From an uncultured Bacteroides sp. (GTDB lineage Bacteria; Bacteroidota; Bacteroidia; Bacteroidales; Bacteroidaceae), in contig CASFPE010000034.1 of the NCBI GenBank assembly GCA_949296575.1, forward strand, positions 52,062-116,061: a stretch of 64,000 bases of DNA, in the 5' to 3' direction. The translations under genes and the position numbers were made by a program. Every line of letters starts with the position of its first letter. Position 1 is the stretch's first letter. A model generated the notes under the pieces. It saw nothing but the letters and a program-made list of their open reading frames with translations, did not search any database and was not told the DNA's origin. Shown piece after piece: positions 1-8,967 of the stretch.

Positions 1-114
1 AGCACGAGACTCTTGAACGAATTGGAAGAAGACCCGACCGCCATTGAAAAAATAGCGCGAGAAAAATACTTCATGAAAAAGCCCAACGAAGACATTTTCA
101 TCTTTAAAGAATAA
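1..114 (+). CDS. Septum formation initiator family protein (DivIC/FtsB-like), C-terminal end
   Basis: Only the last 37 codons lie in the window; the frame is open from base 1 and stops at TAA 112-114. The tail holds IAREKYFMKKPNEDIF, the conserved C-terminal block of Bacteroidota DivIC/FtsB proteins. These are small single-pass membrane proteins that join the divisome through a periplasmic coiled coil; the membrane and coiled-coil parts lie outside the window. The next gene starts 5 bases downstream, so the two are probably co-transcribed. The family call rests on the short tail alone. Confidence 0.7.
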   Translation, partial: STRLLNELEEDPTAIEKIAREKYFMKKPNEDIFIFKE

Positions 115-119
115 CCGGA

Positions 120-458
120 ATGAAAAAATATTATCCTGCGATTTTCGTGACAGGCGCCATGTTCATCTTATTAGGCGCCGCCATCATGATTACACGATGG
201 ACATATGCTCCTTACATATATAGTGCTGGAGCATTGATGGTGGCTGCGGTGCAATTCGCAGACGGATACAAAGGAAACGACGTTACAATGAAACGGTTGC
301 GGAAACAGCAGATATTCGGCGCCATCCTATTGTTGCTGACAGGAATGTTCATGTTCACGACACAGCACAATGAATGGATAATATGCCTCACCATTGCAGC
401 TATCCTAGAGCTATACTCAGCTTACCGCATGTCCTATTTGGAAAAGAACGGCAAATAA
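120..458 (+). CDS. Small multi-pass inner-membrane protein, unknown function
   Basis: A 112-residue protein with about four hydrophobic segments (roughly residues 6-24, 30-46, 64-82 and 85-104) separated by short charged loops (GYKGNDVTMKRLRKQQ). There is no signal peptide and no catalytic motif. It starts 5 bases after the DivIC-like stop, so it is probably the second gene of that unit. Small membrane proteins of this type next to DivIC occur in Bacteroidales. A link to the cell envelope or division is only an inference from position. Confidence 0.65.
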   Translation: MKKYYPAIFVTGAMFILLGAAIMITRWTYAPYIYSAGALMVAAVQFADGYKGNDVTMKRLRKQQIFGAILLLLTGMFMFTTQHNEWIICLTIAAILELYSAYRMSYLEKNGK

Positions 459-544
459 GCCCAGCAAAAAAATGCGGATCTACTAAAAAGCAAACCCGCA
501 TCCTACTTAATTTGAAGATAATTCCTGATTAAACCGGAACACTC

Positions 545-1159
545 TTATTTGTCTTTCATCGCCGTGGATGGATTGTAGCGTGCATTCAAACCTTCCACAA
601 TCTCGTCAGTGATATTGTAAGCTTGGTCTGCGTAAAGCAAATTATCGAACCCTGTATTGCTGAAAATAAAACTATAACCTTTCTCCTTATTGTATTCTTT
701 CAAAAAAGAATTAATGGAGTCGCGCAGTTGCAGGCTGTTCTTTTGATTTTCCGTTGCCAACTCGTTGGTAAGCCTGTTTTGCAATTCCTGCAAGTCTTGC
801 TGCTTCTTTATCAGCCGGGCATTCTCCTGTTCAGCTCTTTCACGCGTAGCAAATGCATTGTTTTCAAGCTTGCGCTGGAACTCCTTAGCCTCGTTCTCCA
901 ACTCCCGCCCCTTCTCGTTCAAAGTGGCACGGATATTTTCTTCTTTCTTTATCATCAACTCATTCAAGTCGTTCCAAAAATCGTATTTGGTAAGCAATGT
1001 GTCAATTTCAACATAAGCAATTTTCAGATTGCACGTGCCGGAAATACTGTCAGGCGCGTTGACCGCATTTGCATCTTTTGGAGATGTGTTGCATTGCGCA
1101 AACAATAAAGCCACACATGCGGCCGCTATTCCTTGAAAAAACTTTCTCATTTGTTTCAT
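545..1159 (-). CDS. OmpH/Skp-like periplasmic chaperone family lipoprotein
   Basis: A 204-residue protein. The N-terminus is a lipoprotein signal (hydrophobic run, then LLFAQC with the lipobox Cys near residue 23). Residues 45-170 match the OmpH/Skp fold: a beta strand IAYVEIDTLL, a long charged coiled coil (KKEENIRATLNEKGRELENE onward), then GYSFIFSNTG and a closing strand. Skp family members hold unfolded outer-membrane proteins in the periplasm. Lipid anchoring is a variation on soluble Skp and is common in Bacteroidota. The gene converges on the small membrane protein gene at 120-458. An alternative Met lies three codons in. Confidence 0.85.
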   Translation of the reverse strand: MKQMRKFFQGIAAACVALLFAQCNTSPKDANAVNAPDSISGTCNLKIAYVEIDTLLTKYDFWNDLNELMIKKEENIRATLNEKGRELENEAKEFQRKLENNAFATRERAEQENARLIKKQQDLQELQNRLTNELATENQKNSLQLRDSINSFLKEYNKEKGYSFIFSNTGFDNLLYADQAYNITDEIVEGLNARYNPSTAMKDK

Positions 1160-1197
1160 AATTAATTGTATGATATGTTTTTATTGATTTGATTCCA

Positions 1198-1413
1198 TTA
1201 TGCATTCTTTCTTTCCGAAACGACAAGCCTGTTCTCCCTCCTCGCCTCTCGGTCCTGCGATTGGACACAGCCAATGCCTTTTTCCCTCAATGCCTTGTTG
1301 CCACTCACATGCGTATTGGGGAATCGCCCTTTCTTCGTAAAAAACACGTTTATTCCCAACAATGTCACACTAATTGCAACTATTAACAAAGTTATGAATA
1401 AAGTAGTGAGCAT
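1198..1413 (-). CDS. Small conserved single-pass membrane protein
   Basis: 71 residues: an N-terminal membrane segment (TTLFITLLIVAISVTLLGIN, about residues 3-22) followed by a basic tail with GRFPNTHVSGNKALREKGIG and CVQSQDREA. I recognise this as a small membrane protein conserved in Bacteroidales; no function is known to me. N-H-S-G-N-K-rich tails of this kind suggest a cytoplasmic metal or nucleic-acid contact, but that is a guess. A TATATTTG box lies just upstream on the same strand. Confidence 0.65.
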   Translation of the reverse strand: MLTTLFITLLIVAISVTLLGINVFFTKKGRFPNTHVSGNKALREKGIGCVQSQDREARRENRLVVSERKNA

Positions 1414-1432
1414 TTCTTCTAAATTTGCGGTG

Positions 1433-1440
1433 CAAATATA
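1433..1440 (-). promoter_or_regulatory. -7 promoter box for the small membrane protein
   Basis: On the minus strand the bases read TATATTTG, matching the Bacteroidota sigma-ABfr -7 consensus TAnnTTTG, 19 bases before the ATG at 1413. No convincing TTTG was seen at the -33 distance. Confidence 0.45.
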
Positions 1441-1492
1441 GACTTTTGTAAGTAAGTAGGTTTTCTCTTTTTAGATAAAAATTGAAAATACA

Positions 1493-1500
1493 TATCTTTG
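1493..1500 (+). promoter_or_regulatory. -7 promoter box for pepD
   Basis: TATCTTTG matches TAnnTTTG exactly and lies 66 bases before the pepD ATG. The -33 region is only a partial match (TTTA). Confidence 0.5.
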
Positions 1501-1566
1501 GGGTTGTCCAATTAACCATATTTAGTAATTGAAAGTAAAACGCCAACCATTACAAACAATATATCT

Positions 1567-3027
1567 ATGAATAAAGAAGATTTAAAGCCAACAGCCGTAT
1601 TTCATTATTTCGAAGAAATATGCAAAGTGCCACGTCCCTCAAAAAGAGAAGAAAAAATAGTGGAGTTCCTAAAAAAATTCGGAAAGGAACATAATTTGGA
1701 GACGATACACGATGAAGTAGGCAACGTACTCATCAAAAAAGCCGCCACAAAAGGAAAAGAACATCTGCCAACAGTCGTTCTCCAATCGCATGTGGATATG
1801 GTGTGTGAAAAAAATGGAGATGTGGAACACGATTTCCTGAAAGACCCGATAGAAACATATATAGACGGAGAATGGCTACGTGCAAAAGGCACTACATTAG
1901 GGGCAGACAATGGAATCGGAGTAGCTACCGAATTAGCCATTTTGGCATCCAACGATATTGAACACGGACCATTAGAATGCTTGTTTACAATCGATGAAGA
2001 AACCGGGCTGACTGGTGCTTTTGCTTTGAAACCGGGATTCATGAGTGGAGACATCCTCATCAATTTGGACTCGGAAGATGAAGGAGAACTGTTCATCGGC
2101 TGTGCAGGAGGCGTAGACACTGTGGCTGAAATGAATTACCAACCGACAAAAGTCCCGGAAGATTATTTCTTTTTCCGTGTAGACGTGAAAGGACTTGCGG
2201 GAGGACACTCAGGCGACGATATCAACAAGAAACGGGCAAATGCCAACAAAATCCTGACCCGCTTCCTTGTCCGAGTTAACCGCATAACGAACTTATACCT
2301 ATGCAAAATTGATGGAGGAAACCTACGAAACGCGATTCCACGTGAAGCATATGCAGTATGTGCTGTCCCCATGAATGAAAAAGAACGGATACGGGTGGAA
2401 CTGAACGTTTTCGCCTCAGAGGTTGAAACAGAATATTCTGTGACTGAACCAGGCATGAAACTATTATTGCAATCAGAAACGCCAGAAAAATGGGCAATTG
2501 ACAAAGATACAACCACCCGCCTGCTGAAAGCCTTGACTGGCGTACACCACGGCATTTACGCAATGAGCCAAGACATAGAAAACTTGGTAGAAACTTCATC
2601 CAATCTGGCTTCCGTGAAAATGTCGGAAGGAAACATAATACGTATTGCCACAAGCCAACGGAGTTCAATACTTTCTGCCCGCGACCACATGGCCGACACC
2701 GTGGCCGCCGTATTTGAACTGGCCGGTGCAAAAGTAACAAGAAGCGACGGATATCCCGGATGGAAGCCCAACCCGCATTCCAATATCCTCAAAATAGCCG
2801 TGGAATCTTACAAACGCCTGTTCGGCACAGAGCCTAAAGTCAAAGCCATACATGCAGGGCTGGAATGCGGGCTGTTCTTAGAAAAATACCCGTCATTGGA
2901 CATGTTCTCCTTCGGGCCAACGCTCCGTGGCGTGCATTCACCCGATGAACGAATGCTGATACCATCTGTGGAACGTTTCTGGAAACACTTGCTGGACGTA
3001 TTGGCAAATATCCCTGATAAAAAATAA
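1567..3027 (+). CDS. pepD: Aminoacyl-histidine dipeptidase (M20C, PepD)
   Basis: A cytosolic two-zinc M20 peptidase that hydrolyses Xaa-His and other dipeptides. The 486-residue length is normal for PepD. Visible metal and catalytic sites: His75 and Asp77 in QSHVDMVC, Asp114 in LGADNGIG (bridging), Glu144-Glu145 in IDEETGLTG (general base plus ligand), Asp168 in INLDSEDEG, and the distal His in FGPTLRGVHSPDE near residue 457. The insert GLAGGHSGDDIN is the lid/dimerisation-domain motif. It has its own -7 box and appears monocistronic. Intact. Confidence 0.95.
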   Translation: MNKEDLKPTAVFHYFEEICKVPRPSKREEKIVEFLKKFGKEHNLETIHDEVGNVLIKKAATKGKEHLPTVVLQSHVDMVCEKNGDVEHDFLKDPIETYIDGEWLRAKGTTLGADNGIGVATELAILASNDIEHGPLECLFTIDEETGLTGAFALKPGFMSGDILINLDSEDEGELFIGCAGGVDTVAEMNYQPTKVPEDYFFFRVDVKGLAGGHSGDDINKKRANANKILTRFLVRVNRITNLYLCKIDGGNLRNAIPREAYAVCAVPMNEKERIRVELNVFASEVETEYSVTEPGMKLLLQSETPEKWAIDKDTTTRLLKALTGVHHGIYAMSQDIENLVETSSNLASVKMSEGNIIRIATSQRSSILSARDHMADTVAAVFELAGAKVTRSDGYPGWKPNPHSNILKIAVESYKRLFGTEPKVKAIHAGLECGLFLEKYPSLDMFSFGPTLRGVHSPDERMLIPSVERFWKHLLDVLANIPDKK

Positions 3028-3101
3028 TATTTACGCCAAAGTGCCGTTATTGGATGAGGATAATATGCAGAAGCATTATCCTCATTTTTATTATACGTCT
3101 A

Positions 3102-4607
3102 ATGAAAAAACGCAGATTCGCCTTATATGCCATCGCTTTATGCATCCTACTCCCCGCGTTCATCGGGGCTTGCCAAGACGATGACTTCTCGGTTGACCCG
3201 GCCTGCCGGCTCAGCTTCTCCACAGACACCGTGTCGTTCGACACCGTATTCACTACAATTGGATCGGCCACTTACCGACTGATGGTGTACAACCGCAACG
3301 ACAAGAACCTGAACATTGCCTCCATCCGCCTGCCCAACGCCGAGCAATCGGGCTTCAGGGTGAATGTGGACGGGCATCAGGGAACAGACTTCACCAATAT
3401 TGAGATACGCCGCCGCGACAGCATGTATGTGTTCATTGAAGTGAACGTCAACCCGACAAGCCAGAACAACCCCATCTTGATAAAGGACTCTTTGGTATTC
3501 TTGCTGGAAAGCGGCGTGCAACAAGACGTGAAACTGCGAGCCTACGGGCGAGATGTCCTCAAACTGCACGGCCCTGTGCTGAGCAAAGATACCACGTTCA
3601 CCGCATGGCGGCCCATATTGGTGTACGACAGCCTGCAAGTCAATGAAGGGGCAACCCTGACCTTGGAAAGAGGCACGGAACTCTACTTCCATGACCAGAC
3701 AGACTGCATCGTGAAAGGCCGGATCATTGCAAACGGGACATTGGGAGAACCCGTCGTGTTCAGGGGCGACCGCTTGGACAGGATGACCGAACTCGACCTT
3801 CCCTACGACCGCGTGGCCGGGCAATGGGGCGGAATCCACCTGCACGAATCCAGCTACGAGAACATATTCAACTATGCTGACATACATGGCGGCAACTACG
3901 GCATACGATGCGACTCGTCAGACAGGACACGCATGAAGCTCTTGCTCGAAAACTCGGTGGTACATAACGTAAAAGGCAACTGCTTGGACATCGTGGCAAG
4001 CAAAGTGCAGGTGGGCAACAGCCAAATCACCAACGCGGGGAACAACTGCGTGTCGATACTCGGAGGCGATGCAGTGTTCATCCACTGCACTATCGCCAAT
4101 TTCTACAGTTGGGACGTGCGCAAAGGCGATGCGGTCTATATCATCAACAAGGATGGCGACATATCGTACCCATTGGAAAGGGCGTTCTTCTACAATTGCC
4201 TGATTACCGGCTCCTCGTCCGATGAACTGAACGGAGGAACTGCTGAGGAAGACACCACCGCCTTCAACTACGGCTTCATCTACTCGCTCATCAACACGGT
4301 GCTTGACGAAGACGATGAGAACTACAACCTGTTGCTCCAGAACAATTACCCTGATTGCATCTGGGACGACAAAGAGGACGAAAACGGGGAATCATTGGCA
4401 CGCGACCGCAACTTCCTCTACATCGGGCGCGAAGACTTCGACTATGACTTCCGGCTGGATTCTGCGTCAGCCGCCGTCAACATCGGTGCGCCGCAATACG
4501 CATACACCTACCCGACAGACCGCAACGGCCGCGACCGCTTGGGCGACGGCGCCCCCGATGCCGGATGCTACGAATGGATGCCGGGCGACATGCGAAGGGA
4601 AGAATGA
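3102..4607 (+). CDS. Surface lipoprotein with probable right-handed beta-helix domain
   Basis: 501 residues from the chosen ATG, which begins MKKRRF and a lipoprotein signal; an upstream in-frame ATG at 3054 would add 16 residues that spoil the signal. The lipobox is FIGAC and the Cys is followed by QDDD, an acidic surface-export signal of Bacteroidota lipoproteins. The middle (about 180-400) has repeated short strands with Asn/Gly turns (GGNYGIRCDSSD, NAGNNCVSILGG) typical of pectin-lyase-like beta-helices. No active-site residues for a named lyase could be assigned. The end overlaps the next gene by ATGA, so the two are translationally coupled. Confidence 0.75.
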   Translation: MKKRRFALYAIALCILLPAFIGACQDDDFSVDPACRLSFSTDTVSFDTVFTTIGSATYRLMVYNRNDKNLNIASIRLPNAEQSGFRVNVDGHQGTDFTNIEIRRRDSMYVFIEVNVNPTSQNNPILIKDSLVFLLESGVQQDVKLRAYGRDVLKLHGPVLSKDTTFTAWRPILVYDSLQVNEGATLTLERGTELYFHDQTDCIVKGRIIANGTLGEPVVFRGDRLDRMTELDLPYDRVAGQWGGIHLHESSYENIFNYADIHGGNYGIRCDSSDRTRMKLLLENSVVHNVKGNCLDIVASKVQVGNSQITNAGNNCVSILGGDAVFIHCTIANFYSWDVRKGDAVYIINKDGDISYPLERAFFYNCLITGSSSDELNGGTAEEDTTAFNYGFIYSLINTVLDEDDENYNLLLQNNYPDCIWDDKEDENGESLARDRNFLYIGREDFDYDFRLDSASAAVNIGAPQYAYTYPTDRNGRDRLGDGAPDAGCYEWMPGDMRREE

Positions 4608-5620
4608 GACGCTGGCTGCTGATACTGGGGTGGATGGTGCTGCCTGCCATGGCGGCTGCGCAGGGAGGAACGTTTCGCGTCATGTTCTACAACGTGGAGA
4701 ACCTGTTCGATTGCCGAGACGATTCCTTGAAAGCCGACGAGGAGTTCCTGCCCACCTCGCTGAGGGCATGGCACGAAGGCCGCCTGAAACAGAAAATATA
4801 CCACTTGGCACAGGTAATTGCCGCCGTTGGCGAATGGGATGCCCCGGCGCTAATCGGGATGTGCGAAGTGGAGAATGCCTACGTCATGGACCGGTTAGTG
4901 AAATACTCCCCCCTGAAAGAATATGGCTACCGGTACGTGATGACAGACTCCCCGGACGAGCGGGGCATTGATGTCGCACTCCTGTGGCAACGCGGCAGCT
5001 TCAAAATGCTGCAAAGCCGCTCCATCCGCGTCCCGACGGAAGAAGGCAGGCGGCCCACACGCGACATCCTCCACGCCACCGGCCTGACCCTGACGGGCGA
5101 CTCCCTGGATGTGTTCGTCTGCCACTTCCCGTCCCGGTCGGGCGGATGGAAGGAGACGGAACCAGCGCGCCTGTCCGTAGCCGCCCTGCTGAAACAGCAA
5201 GTGGACAGCATCTGCCAAGCACGCCGCCACCCCAACATCCTCGTGATGGGCGACTTCAACGACAACCCGGGCAATGCCGCCATCGCAAAGGTGCTGGGAG
5301 CCTCCGCCCCCGGCGACAGCATCCACGCCAATGCCCTTTACAACCTGATGGCCGGCAAAGGGGAAGGACAGGGAAGCTACAAGTACAAAGGCGAGTGGAG
5401 CATATTCGACCAGATACTGGTATCCGGCTTCCTGCTTCAACACGAGCAAGGGCTGCATACGTCGGCCGCCGATGCCCGCATCTGCAACTTCCCGTTCCTG
5501 CTGGCCGAAGACCCTGCATATGACGGCGTGAAGCCCTTCCGCACCTACCACGGCCTGCAACACACCGGGGGATACAGCGACCATCTGCCCGTTGCCGTGG
5601 ATTTTATTTTGCCAGACTGA
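4604..5620 (+). CDS. Secreted endonuclease/exonuclease/phosphatase family protein
   Basis: 338 residues from the ATG that overlaps the previous stop (ATGA). An N-terminal signal peptide ends near AMAAAQG. All hallmarks of the Mg-dependent EEP (DNase I-like) fold are present: MFYNVENLFD (Asn), IGMCEVEN (catalytic Glu), FVCHFPSRSGG, VMGDFNDNP (Asp/Asn pair) and GGYSDHLPV (terminal Asp-His). The substrate is unknown; the family includes nucleases and phosphodiesterases. Export and coupling to a surface lipoprotein suggest use of extracellular nucleic acid or phosphate esters, which is an inference. Confidence 0.88.
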   Translation: MRRWLLILGWMVLPAMAAAQGGTFRVMFYNVENLFDCRDDSLKADEEFLPTSLRAWHEGRLKQKIYHLAQVIAAVGEWDAPALIGMCEVENAYVMDRLVKYSPLKEYGYRYVMTDSPDERGIDVALLWQRGSFKMLQSRSIRVPTEEGRRPTRDILHATGLTLTGDSLDVFVCHFPSRSGGWKETEPARLSVAALLKQQVDSICQARRHPNILVMGDFNDNPGNAAIAKVLGASAPGDSIHANALYNLMAGKGEGQGSYKYKGEWSIFDQILVSGFLLQHEQGLHTSAADARICNFPFLLAEDPAYDGVKPFRTYHGLQHTGGYSDHLPVAVDFILPD

Positions 5621-5669
5621 TAAAAATGACTAATATTGTGCCGCATTGGCAACCTACATATATATAATA

Positions 5670-6914
5670 ATGAGAAGACGCACTTGTTTCATGATAACCG
5701 CCCTGCTGTGCATGCAGGCAGGCATCTTGCCCGCCCAAGCACAGGACAGGAAAGCCAGGAAAGCCCCCAACGTCTCGGTGAGCATCGGCCCGGCCATGTA
5801 CAAACAGGAAAAGAAAGCCTACTTCAACATCGGGCTGATGGCCAAGGTGTACCGCCTGCAAGGCGCAGGCATCAACCTCCTTTCCAGCACCGCAAGGACA
5901 AGGAGCGACGGGCTGCAACTCTCCGGCTTCGCCAACATCAACGGGACGGGGATGCACGGCCTGCAACTGTCGGGCATCGCCAATATCAACGGCACCGACG
6001 CATGGGGCCTCCCTGCTACGGGCATCGTCAACATCATCGGCCGCAACAGCCACGGGATGTTGGCTGCCGGGGGCATCAACATCACAGGAGAAAACACCGA
6101 CGGGATGGCCATAGGCGGCCTGCTGAACATCGCAGGCAAGGCATCCAACGGCGTGGCCGTTGCAGGCTTGGCCAACATCACCGGGCAGCACACCAACGGG
6201 GCGGCACTGTCCGGCCTGCTGAACGTCAGCGGCAAGGACGTGCGAGGCATGCAGGCCACCGCCCTGCTGAACATCGCAGGCCGTGAGGCCAACGGCGTGC
6301 AAGCCGCTGCGTTAAGCAACGTGACGGTGGGCCTGAACGGCGTGCAAGCGGGCATCGCCAACTACGCCCGCCGCATGAAAGGGCTCCAGATAGGTGTGGC
6401 CAACATCGCGGGCGACACCGTGAGGGGCGTGCAGGCGGGCATCGTCAACTACAGCCGCGACACCACGGGCGTGAAGCTCGGCATCGTGAACCTCACTCCC
6501 CGCACAAGGGTGCAGATGATGATGTACGGCGGCAACGCCGCCAAGTTCAACGTGGCCGCCCGCTTCCTGAACCGCTGGAGCTACACCATCCTGGGCATCG
6601 GCGCGCCGTGGCTGAAGATGGACGACCCGTTCTCGCTGTCGGCATCCTTCCGCGCCGGCCTCCACATCAGCCCCGTGCGCAACTTGCGCCTGAGCGGCGA
6701 CTTGGGATACAGCCACATCGAGGCGCCCGGCAACGCCGGCCCCGCCATCCCCAAGCGGATGTACGCCCTTGAGGCACGCATCAACGCAGAATACCAGGTG
6801 GCCCGCCGCCTGGGGCTGTTCGTCTCCGGGGGCTATGCCTCCGCCCGCCATTACGGGCAGGGCGGGGAATACGAAGGCAAGCCCGTCATCGAGTTCGGCC
6901 TGCTGCTTTTCTGA
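5670..6914 (+). CDS. LA_2272-type surface repeat protein
   Basis: About 414 residues from ATG 5670, which gives a proper signal peptide (MRRRTCFMITALLCMQ, cleaved near PAQAQD). Residues about 75-290 are some ten copies of a 22-23 residue repeat with consensus G-[LMV]-x-[LAV]-[SAG]-G-[ILF]-[AVL]-N-[IV]-x-G, as in GLQLSGFANING and GVAVAGLANITG. Such repeats form a beta-solenoid or outer-membrane-associated surface. The C-terminal third (MYGGNAAKFNVAARF to VIEFGLLLF, ending in an aromatic) resembles an outer-membrane beta-barrel domain. Function unknown; the gene sits just before a polysaccharide flippase. Confidence 0.75.
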   Translation: MRRRTCFMITALLCMQAGILPAQAQDRKARKAPNVSVSIGPAMYKQEKKAYFNIGLMAKVYRLQGAGINLLSSTARTRSDGLQLSGFANINGTGMHGLQLSGIANINGTDAWGLPATGIVNIIGRNSHGMLAAGGINITGENTDGMAIGGLLNIAGKASNGVAVAGLANITGQHTNGAALSGLLNVSGKDVRGMQATALLNIAGREANGVQAAALSNVTVGLNGVQAGIANYARRMKGLQIGVANIAGDTVRGVQAGIVNYSRDTTGVKLGIVNLTPRTRVQMMMYGGNAAKFNVAARFLNRWSYTILGIGAPWLKMDDPFSLSASFRAGLHISPVRNLRLSGDLGYSHIEAPGNAGPAIPKRMYALEARINAEYQVARRLGLFVSGGYASARHYGQGGEYEGKPVIEFGLLLF

Positions 6915-6932
6915 CCCTCACCCCCACGCCGC

Positions 6933-8390
6933 ATGAAACGCCAGCCCACGCCCTACCGCTCCATCCTGAAAGGCACCGCCGCATTCGGCGGCGTGCAGGT
7001 GTTCAACCTGCTCATCAACCTGGCAAGGGGCAAATGCGTGGCCCTCCTCCTTGGGCCGGAGGGCATGGGCATCGCCTCGTTGTTCACCACGGCCGGCAAC
7101 ACCATCCAGCAGTTCTTCTCCTGCGGGCTCAACCTGTCGGTCGTCAAGGAGATATCCGAGGCAAAAGAGCAGGGGCAGGCCGGGCGCTTCGCCTTGGCCG
7201 TGGCCGCCACCCGCCGCCTGCTGCGCGCCACCGCGATGGCGGGAGCCGCCTTCACCCTGCTGGCCGCCCCGCTGCTGAGCCAGTGGACGTTCGGCACGGA
7301 CGGCTACCGGTGGCATTTCATGGCCGTGGCCGCCGTGGTGCTGTTCACCACGCTGTCCAACGGCGAACTGTCCATCCTGCAAGGGCTGCACGAGGTGAAG
7401 CGGCTGGCCGCCGCTTCCGTGTTCGGGGCCGTCGTGGGACTGGCCGCAGGCGTGCCGCTCTACTACTTCTTCGGCTACGGCGGCATCGTGCCGGCCATGG
7501 TGGCGCTGGCCGTGGCCACCTTCCTGTTCTACCGCTTCCACACCCGCCGCGCCCTGCCCCGCGACGCGGCACGCCCCCCCCGCGAGGGGATGCGCCCCCT
7601 GATGCGCCGCATGCTGGCGCTGGGCATCGTGATGCTCGTGGCCAACCTCTTGGGGACACTGGCCACCTATCTCCTCAACATCTTCATCGGGCAGCACGGC
7701 ACGCTCTCCGACGTGGGCCTGTGGCAGGCGGCCAACTCCATCACCAACCAGTACGTGGGGCTGGTGTTTTCCGCCCTCAGCCTCGACTTCCTGCCCCGCC
7801 TGTCGGCCATCCAGTCGAGCAACTCGCAGGTGCGCAAGCTCGTCAACCGCCAGTCCGAAGTCGTGGCCCTGGTGGCCGCGCCGCTGGCCGCCCTGCTCAT
7901 CCTCACGGCCCCGCTGGTCATCCGCGTGCTGCTCACGCGGGAGTTCCTGCCGCTCACCACCGTCATCCGCATCATGGGCGTGGGCATCTTCTTCAAGGCG
8001 GTGGCCTTCCCGATGGGCTACATCTCGTTTGCCAAGGGCGACAAGCGCACGTTCTTCTGGTTAGAGGGGGTGGCGGGCAACGCGCTGTGGCTGTGCCTCG
8101 CCTGCCTGGCCTACCGCCTGTGGGGCATCAACGGCATCGGCATCGCCTTCGTGGCGGTGAACGCCGCCTTCTGCCTCGTCTACGCCATCCTCACCCGCAG
8201 GCTCTACCAGTTTGCCCACAGCCGCCGGTTCCTGCGCACGGCCCTGCCGCTCGGCGCGGCGCTGGCCGCCGCCTTCGCGTGCAGCTTCGTCCCCCATCCG
8301 TGGGCGGCCTACGGGCTGACGGGGCTGCTGACGGCCGCCGTGTCCGTGTACTGCCTGCGCGGGCTGCGCCAACGGGTGAGGCAATCGTAG
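6933..8390 (+). CDS. O-antigen/polysaccharide flippase (Wzx-like, MATE/MOP superfamily)
   Basis: 485 residues with about 12-14 hydrophobic segments across the whole length and the N-terminal FGGVQVFNLLINLARGKCVA block of Wzx/WzxE-type O-antigen translocases, followed by LGPEGMGIASLFT. It would flip undecaprenyl-diphosphate-linked glycans across the inner membrane. Very GC-rich third positions give it a long overlapping +2-frame shadow. Glycosyltransferases and FdtA/FdtB-like sugar genes lie 2-7 kb away, consistent with a split surface-glycan locus. The stop codon TAG is itself part of a 26-bp palindrome. Confidence 0.88.
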   Translation: MKRQPTPYRSILKGTAAFGGVQVFNLLINLARGKCVALLLGPEGMGIASLFTTAGNTIQQFFSCGLNLSVVKEISEAKEQGQAGRFALAVAATRRLLRATAMAGAAFTLLAAPLLSQWTFGTDGYRWHFMAVAAVVLFTTLSNGELSILQGLHEVKRLAAASVFGAVVGLAAGVPLYYFFGYGGIVPAMVALAVATFLFYRFHTRRALPRDAARPPREGMRPLMRRMLALGIVMLVANLLGTLATYLLNIFIGQHGTLSDVGLWQAANSITNQYVGLVFSALSLDFLPRLSAIQSSNSQVRKLVNRQSEVVALVAAPLAALLILTAPLVIRVLLTREFLPLTTVIRIMGVGIFFKAVAFPMGYISFAKGDKRTFFWLEGVAGNALWLCLACLAYRLWGINGIGIAFVAVNAAFCLVYAILTRRLYQFAHSRRFLRTALPLGAALAAAFACSFVPHPWAAYGLTGLLTAAVSVYCLRGLRQRVRQS

Positions 8391-8413
8391 AGCCGCGATG
8401 AATCGCGGCTCCA
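8388..8413 (+). terminator. 26-bp palindrome starting at the wzx-like stop codon
   Basis: Arms TAGAGCCGCGAT and ATCGCGGCTCCA pair over 12 bp with one mismatch around a GA centre. The left arm begins with the TAG stop codon. The same layout is found at the end of the permease gene at 54562-54587. A likely transcript-end hairpin, although no T-run follows. Confidence 0.6.
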
Positions 8414-8520
8414 GCAGTTAGTGGCCAGTAGTTAGTAGTCAGAATATAGAAGTCAAGGAGTCAAGAAGTCAAGAAGGGAATGCAGAGACGCGGCGTGCCG
8501 CATCTCCTGTCATCGCCGTT

Positions 8521-8925
8521 GGTAATACATCACAACATCCCATACACTGCCATCCGCCCGTCTGGAAGCCCGGCGGGCTGCCGCCTTGTTGCCTTGCCAA
8601 CTCGTCAACCGGTCGCCTTGGCCGTCAGGACATCTCTGAAAACATGCCCCACAGGCCCTTGTGGAGGGGGTGAAATCATGATGCGCAACAGCCACCCTCC
8701 ATGATGCGCAACAGCACCCCTTGCTGAAGCGCAACAGCACCACCCCATGATGCGCGTCATGAGGGGTTCACCTTGCGCGTCATCCGCCCACCACCTTGCG
8801 CGTCATGGCAGCACCATGGTGCGCGTCATCACACTGCCCTCCCGCGCATGGTAAACTGTCCTTACAGCGCGGCAGCAGGGGCGCATCGTGCGCTTCATTC
8901 CGGCATCCTCTTGCGCGTCACCCCA
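8521..8925 (+). repeat. Intergenic palindromic-word array A (TGCGC-type words)
   Basis: Bases 8521-8760 align without a gap to 54601-54840; the last 120 columns differ at only 7 positions by hand count. The element has a 5' part with CTTGCCAACTCGTCAAC, a 26-bp head at 8645-8670 (inverted arms CCACAGG and TTGTGG followed by AGGGGG), then about nine copies of a short word in either orientation: ATGATGCGCAACAGC on one side and TTGCGCGTCAT on the other, with ATGATGCGCGTCAT near-palindromic between them. Only four words are shared with the 54.6-kb copy; the rest (8761-8925) are extra. No coding frame is supported. A short hairpin of the GAGACGC..GC-rich type lies at 8484-8507. Confidence 0.8.
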
Positions 8926-8967
8926 AGGAATAGGCAGTGAGACGGGCAAACATTTCTCCGCAAGGGG

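Noticed and set aside
7034..8401. Long plus-strand frame of 455 codons inside the flippase gene
   Set aside because: Arg/Pro/His/Gly-rich composition is the shadow of a GC-rich gene in another frame; the flippase frame has the family motifs.
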